A stretch of 18,168 nt of DNA from Photorhabdus cinerea (lineage in GTDB: Bacteria > Pseudomonadota > Gammaproteobacteria > Enterobacterales > Enterobacteriaceae), in NCBI RefSeq assembly GCF_011189575.1, contig NZ_PUJW01000040.1:1-18168 (forward strand), read 5' to 3'. Each line of letters begins with the position of its first letter. Position 1 is the stretch's first letter. The position numbers and the translations under genes are program-made. Below, one piece after another: positions 14,756-18,168 of this stretch. The notes beneath the pieces are model-generated. The model made no database searches. It had not been told where the DNA came from and was given only the letters and a program-made list of their open reading frames with translations.

Positions 14756-15784
14756 ATGAAAGGCGCAATTATAGGTTTTGGAGTAATAGCAACTGGACAT
14801 CTCGCAGGGTATCGGCAGTGTAATGGATTTTCAGTAACCTCCATTGTCGATGTGTCACCAGAGAGACGACGTATAGCGGAAGAAAATTTTGGTCTTACAG
14901 CTTACTCTACATTTGAGCAACTTGTTAAAGCTGAAGATCTTGATTTTATCGATGTGTGTACTCCTCCTGACACTCACGCTATCTATAGCGCTAAAGCATT
15001 AGATAGTGGATTCCACACGTTATGTGAAAAACCTGTCTTTTTGCCTGATCTATCGGGATATAAGGACCAAATATCCAAAATAATTTCAAGCGATAAACTG
15101 TTTTATCCTTGTCACGTATACAAGTTTTCTCCAGTACTTGCAGAAGTAAGAAAAATCGTGCAGGCAGGGGGGATAGGAAAAATTGTGCGTGCAGATTTTA
15201 AAACCTTACGCTTAGGTCACGCCTTAGGCGTAAAAGGTTGGGATCCAGATTGGAGGAGAAAATTGAGCATATCAAAAGGAGGGATTCTTCGCGATCATGG
15301 ACCGCATAGTATATACGCAGCAATGCACCTAACTAATTCCACTCCCCTATCAGTTTCATGTATCTCAGGGCAGTTTCGTGATGGGTTTCTAGACACTGAG
15401 GATACAGCTTTTGTTCGTATGCAGTGTACAAATGATGTAGAAGTAAGTTTTACGTTATCATGGTCGGCTGACCATAGAAGTACCTGCTATAGCATATCAG
15501 GAACTCGAGGTTCAATAATAGTGAATGATGATGAACTAACCTATGCATCAGATGGAAAAATCATTAAAAAAACAATCAATTCTGAATTCAATGACCCTAC
15601 ACATAAGAGTTGGTTTCGGGATATGTTTCTTGATTTTAAAGATTTAGTTATGAATCCAATACGTCGTGCTCCACTAATCATTGAGTCGCTCGTGACATCG
15701 GCGACTATAGACGCAGCATATGATTCCAGTTGCCAATCAGGAAAATGGATTGATTTGGATGTTCCTGATTACTCAGCAGCTTGA
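14756..15784 (+). CDS. Gfo/Idh/MocA oxidoreductase with canonical active site
   Basis: This NAD(P)-dependent oxidoreductase (342 aa) begins with MKGAIIGFGVIATGHLAG (Rossmann GFGVIA 7-12). The catalytic lysine is in CEKP (90-93), and the second motif GGILRDHGPHSI gives D180 and H184, the full K/D/H set seen in inositol 2-dehydrogenases. The GAGGT SD lies 7 nt before the ATG. It is the better candidate for oxidising myo-inositol to scyllo-inosose, or for oxidising or reducing an aminocyclitol later. It shares only the family frame with the other oxidoreductase at 9261-10409; the two differ clearly in sequence. It may be cotranscribed with the exporter 141 bp downstream. A nucleotide-sugar substrate remains possible. 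Confidence 0.87.
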   Translation: MKGAIIGFGVIATGHLAGYRQCNGFSVTSIVDVSPERRRIAEENFGLTAYSTFEQLVKAEDLDFIDVCTPPDTHAIYSAKALDSGFHTLCEKPVFLPDLSGYKDQISKIISSDKLFYPCHVYKFSPVLAEVRKIVQAGGIGKIVRADFKTLRLGHALGVKGWDPDWRRKLSISKGGILRDHGPHSIYAAMHLTNSTPLSVSCISGQFRDGFLDTEDTAFVRMQCTNDVEVSFTLSWSADHRSTCYSISGTRGSIIVNDDELTYASDGKIIKKTINSEFNDPTHKSWFRDMFLDFKDLVMNPIRRAPLIIESLVTSATIDAAYDSSCQSGKWIDLDVPDYSAA

Positions 15785-15925
15785 ATTGTGAGTTTAACTT
15801 TAAAATAATAATAGGGATTTCTCTTTAGATTTAGTTCTGTGAGTAATTATGCTTTGCTACTCAGACGCAGCTAGATTTATCAAAACTTATAATAAATTGA
15901 TTCTAGAGCAAATAGGAGGGTTTTA

Positions 15926-17455
15926 ATGTCAATAAAAACAGGTCAGCGGATAACGTTGAACGAATCACAATCTTGGCTGGCACTTTGCCTGCTTTGTTTA
16001 CCAACCGCTGTGCTTGCTTTAGATATGAGTGCATTATACTTGGCTTTAGCGCACATAGCTGCCTCTCTTGACACTACGTCAGTAGAAGAACTGTGGATTT
16101 TAGACATCTACCCACTCATGATTGCAGGATTTCTCATGCCAATGGGAGGAATGAGTGATCGTTGGGGAAATCGTCGCGTCTTATTAATTGGGGGCACTGC
16201 TTTCGCAGTGCTTTCAGCTGTAGCTTCTATGTCACCAACCTCCTCTACGCTAATTATAGTAAGGGCAGCACTAGGCATTGCTGGTGCAACACTTATGCCA
16301 GCGACCCTTGGGCTGATAAGTGAGCTATTCCAAAATCCACACCAGCGTAGACGAGCAATTGCGATATGGACTGCTGCTTTCATGGCTGGATTTGCTCTTG
16401 GGCCAATAATAGGTGGCGCTTTATTGGAATTTTTTGGATGGGAAGCTATTTTTCTCTTAGCTGTTCCCGTAATACTCCCCTTGCTAATAGCTGGTCCGAT
16501 AGTTTTTCCTAAAGGATTTAAGCTTGAAAACCAAAAACAATACGATTGGATTAGTAGTATACTTTTTCTTGCTACTATACTTCCGCTTGTTTATGGGTTT
16601 AAAGGACTTGTCAGTACTGAAATAAAGCTAAGTACTACTGTGGTTTTAGCGTGGGGGTTTATTGCCGGAGGAGTATTTGTTATTCGCCAACTTAAAGTCA
16701 ATAACCCTCTTCTGGATCTTAAAATGATCCTATCTAATGCAGGGCTAGCGACTGCATTGATGGTACTTTTATTGGGGCCTTCTATTATAGGAGGTTTAAC
16801 TCTTTTTGTACCTCAATATCTCCAGCTGGCTTACGGATTAAGTCCTGTTGCTGCTGGCGCATCAATTGCACCTGCATCACTTGGACTGCTTATAGGAGCG
16901 CTTATATCTCCCACTCTTTCAAGGAAAATGAAAAGCAGTGGAGCAGTTATTGGGACAGGATTTCTCGTGATGTCAGTAGGTCTTGTTACTATAGCGCTTG
17001 GCGTTCAACTAGGCCCAGTGTGGGTGGTAGCAGGTATTGTTGTTGTGTATTTAGGGTCAGGTCCTTTCGATGCACTAGGTACTGATATCGTGATTTCCTC
17101 AGCTCCCGAAGGTAAGAGTGCTTCAGCAGGTGCAGCAGCTGAAACAGCGACTGAACTTGGTATGGGACTAGGTATAGCCCTTTTCGGTACACTAGGGACA
17201 GCTGTTTACCAACGAATTTTAACCGGAGGTCTTGCTAGTAGCGATATTAATAGTTCTATTGTAGAACATGCTGCGAATTCATTTTCTATCGCTATGGCAG
17301 AAGCTTCCTCATTGGGGGGAATTAAAGGTGAGTATCTCAGAGAACAAGCAAGTGATGCTTTTGCATCAGGCCTTGCCGTAGTCGCGGGTTCAACTGTAAT
17401 ACTTGCCATATTTTTATCCATAGTATCTTTTATTTTTCTTCGAAAAACGGCTTAA
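15926..17455 (+). CDS. MFS multidrug exporter, DHA2 (QacA/SmvA-like), 14 TM
   Basis: This proton-driven drug efflux permease of the inner membrane has 509 aa, the normal length for the 14-helix DHA2 family. TM1 carries the LDMSALYLAL segment with the membrane-embedded acid typical of QacA-like proteins. The loop after TM2 has GGMSDRWGNRRVLL (motif A), and the antiporter motif C region is AGFALGPIIGGALLEFFGW. About fourteen hydrophobic stretches follow, ending VILAIFLSIVSFIFL. AGGAGG lies 7 nt before the ATG. As the only transporter in the cluster it is the likely exporter and self-protection protein for the product. Its substrate is inferred from context; QacA-like pumps generally move cations, which would suit an aminocyclitol. 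Confidence 0.92.
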   Translation: MSIKTGQRITLNESQSWLALCLLCLPTAVLALDMSALYLALAHIAASLDTTSVEELWILDIYPLMIAGFLMPMGGMSDRWGNRRVLLIGGTAFAVLSAVASMSPTSSTLIIVRAALGIAGATLMPATLGLISELFQNPHQRRRAIAIWTAAFMAGFALGPIIGGALLEFFGWEAIFLLAVPVILPLLIAGPIVFPKGFKLENQKQYDWISSILFLATILPLVYGFKGLVSTEIKLSTTVVLAWGFIAGGVFVIRQLKVNNPLLDLKMILSNAGLATALMVLLLGPSIIGGLTLFVPQYLQLAYGLSPVAAGASIAPASLGLLIGALISPTLSRKMKSSGAVIGTGFLVMSVGLVTIALGVQLGPVWVVAGIVVVYLGSGPFDALGTDIVISSAPEGKSASAGAAAETATELGMGLGIALFGTLGTAVYQRILTGGLASSDINSSIVEHAANSFSIAMAEASSLGGIKGEYLREQASDAFASGLAVVAGSTVILAIFLSIVSFIFLRKTA

Positions 17456-17521
17456 GCCAGTTTCCAAACCGAGAGATATTGTGGTACAAGAGTTTTTAGC
17501 ACCTCACAAGATTATTAATGG

Positions 17522-17587
17522 TATTAACCCTATGTAAATTTAGAGCTGGAGCTATGATTGATGAAGTATATTGTCTCAGGGTTAATA
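17522..17587. repeat. 10-bp inverted repeat pair with 46-bp spacing
   Basis: TATTAACCCT (17522-17531) and AGGGTTAATA (17578-17587) are exact reverse complements. They lie between the exporter gene and the prophage-like remnant, where the sequence changes character. They may mark an edge of the imported segment or a folded leader of the following region. No function can be assigned. Confidence 0.35.
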
Positions 17588-17594
17588 TAAATTG

Positions 17595-17629
17595 GAGGCA
17601 AACCATTTCTATGGTAAATGGTTTGCCTC
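17595..17629 (+). promoter_or_regulatory. 14-bp stem-loop enclosing an RBS and start codon
   Basis: GAGGCAAACCATTT (17595-17608) and AAATGGTTTGCCTC (17616-17629) form a perfect 14-bp stem with the 7-nt loop CTATGGT. The stem buries the GGAGG SD and the loop holds the ATG at 17611 of the downstream frame. In RNA this would strongly limit translation; it also resembles the structured immunity-type RNAs of P4-like satellites, though that identity is not shown. Confidence 0.55.
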
Positions 17630-17943
17630 ACGTGGAAACTGCAAGGAGCACCCATCGGGTGACGTACGAAAACTCCCGTAGCCTGAAAGGGAGTGCATGC
17701 AATGCGGTACATCTGCGCACTTTTGTAAGCAGATATCCTCGGACACCTAACCCTCCGTTTGAGGATGAAAGTTTCCCGGTGGTATTCATCACCGGCTACC
17801 CATACAACAGAGCAGAATTGGCTTTGTCTCACACTGATCGATACTGTTTTAACCGGTACAACATTCACCTGCATTTTGCATTTATCACGATAAACGTCCC
17901 GAAAACGGCGCGGCGTCCAACGTCCAGAGCACGTAGAGCCTGA
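17611..17943 (+). CDS. P4-like satellite prophage remnant ORF
   Basis: This 110-aa frame includes STHRVTYENSRSLKGSACNA and GYPYNRAELALSHTDRYCFN, followed by RYNIHLHFAFI and PKTARRP. I recognise this string type from short hypothetical proteins near the immunity/ash region of P4-like satellite prophages in enterics; it is recurrent there but of unknown function and may be partly a translated RNA locus. The start at 17611 has GGAGG 12 nt upstream but lies in a strong hairpin; the frame is also open upstream from 17518. GC content is visibly higher than in the cluster genes, so the border between the two DNA types falls near 17590. The IS66 element begins 6 bp after its stop. Confidence 0.45.
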   Translation: MVNGLPHVETARSTHRVTYENSRSLKGSACNAVHLRTFVSRYPRTPNPPFEDESFPVVFITGYPYNRAELALSHTDRYCFNRYNIHLHFAFITINVPKTARRPTSRARRA

Positions 17944-17949
17944 CTTTAC

Positions 17950-18168
17950 GTAACCGCCTAATTAACCCCACATATCCGACAGATTAATCTTTTGTCATAG
18001 TGAGTTTTCTTTTATTGAGAGGGCGAATCACTATGACACTCACTGAAAAACAGCAACACTGGGCGGCAGTTATTGCTTCCCAAAAGCAGAGCGGGCTAAC
18101 GGTGACGGCGTTTTGCCAGCACCATGAGATTAATCCAGCCACATTTTACTATTGGACAAAAAAGCTCC
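17950..18168 (+). mobile_element. IS66-family element, left end, running off the window
   Basis: It starts with the terminal repeat GTAACCGCCTAATTAA (17950-17965) and contains the beginning of tnpA on the plus strand. The 8 bp before it, GACTTTAC, would be the target duplication expected for IS66, but the other copy lies beyond the window. The terminal repeat matches 14 of 16 bases of the left-hand element's right end. Confidence 0.75.
18033..18168 (+). CDS. tnpA: IS66-family accessory protein TnpA, N-terminal part
   Basis: The first 45 residues read MTLTEKQQHWAAVIASQKQS then GLTVTAFCQHHEINPATFYY and W; the W-x3-I/V-x3-Q-SGLTVTAFC-x-I-x-P-TFY-W pattern is characteristic of IS66 TnpA (a helix-turn-helix accessory protein required with TnpB and TnpC). 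GAGAGGG lies about 9 nt upstream of the ATG. The gene is cut by the right edge of the window, so intactness is unknown. It has the same orientation as the IS66 tnpC tail at 3-98. Confidence 0.85.
   Translation, partial: MTLTEKQQHWAAVIASQKQSGLTVTAFCQHHEINPATFYYWTKKL

Noticed and set aside
15840..15863. TGAGTA/TACTCA stem between the second oxidoreductase and the exporter as a terminator
   Set aside because: Only 6 bp, 12-nt loop and no T-run; not enough to call a terminator.
17530..17874. 114-codon minus-strand frame opposite the P4-like ORF
   Set aside because: Complement of a recurrent plus-strand sequence; no SD for the minus-strand start, so taken as a shadow.

Overview
The window looks like an accessory island in an AT-rich gammaproteobacterium, probably an enteric relative of the Photorhabdus/Xenorhabdus/Providencia kind. 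This rests on the low-GC coding style, the IS200, IS3 and IS66 element types, and a fragment resembling P4-type satellite prophages. The species is an inference; no housekeeping gene is present to anchor it.

Layout. Positions 1-1002 are insertion-sequence debris: the 3' end of an IS66-family element (tnpC tail plus terminal repeat, 3-124), an IS200/IS605-type tnpA broken by an amber codon (144-572) with its right-end hairpins (573-643), and the 5' part of an IS3-family orfA (653-868) that the IS200 element interrupts. From 10409 down to 1041 a tightly packed minus-strand operon carries, in transcription order: a Gfo/Idh/MocA oxidoreductase, a class III aminotransferase, a xylose-isomerase-like TIM barrel, a solute-binding protein without signal peptide, a DegT/StsC-type aminotransferase, a radical SAM enzyme with a BtrN-like cysteine pattern, a family 2 glycosyltransferase, a DNA (N4-cytosine/adenine) methyltransferase and an inositol monophosphatase. 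An 0.8 kb AT-rich divergent region holds a heptanucleotide tandem array and a good sigma70-like promoter for the plus-strand genes: a short SDR epimerase/dehydratase, an actinobacterial-type myo-inositol-1-phosphate synthase, a second Gfo/Idh oxidoreductase and a 14-TM DHA2 drug exporter. The right edge holds a P4-like prophage remnant and the start of another IS66 element, in the same orientation as the left one.

How the genes fit together. The set reads as an aminocyclitol natural-product cluster. Glucose-6-phosphate would be cyclised to myo-inositol-1-phosphate, dephosphorylated, oxidised to scyllo-inosose and transaminated to scyllo-inosamine. The BtrN-like enzyme could then oxidise a second hydroxyl, and a second amino group could be added. 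The TIM barrel, SDR and glycosyltransferase would supply or attach a sugar, and the MFS protein would export the product. No amidinotransferase, aminoglycoside phosphotransferase, NRPS/PKS or regulator is seen, so the product is not obviously a known streptomycin-, spectinomycin- or kasugamycin-type compound. The cytoplasmic solute-binding protein and the DNA methyltransferase embedded in the operon are the parts that known pathways do not explain.

The cluster's position between same-orientation IS66 ends and beside prophage debris suggests horizontal acquisition. Functions are read from motifs by eye; no database search was run.
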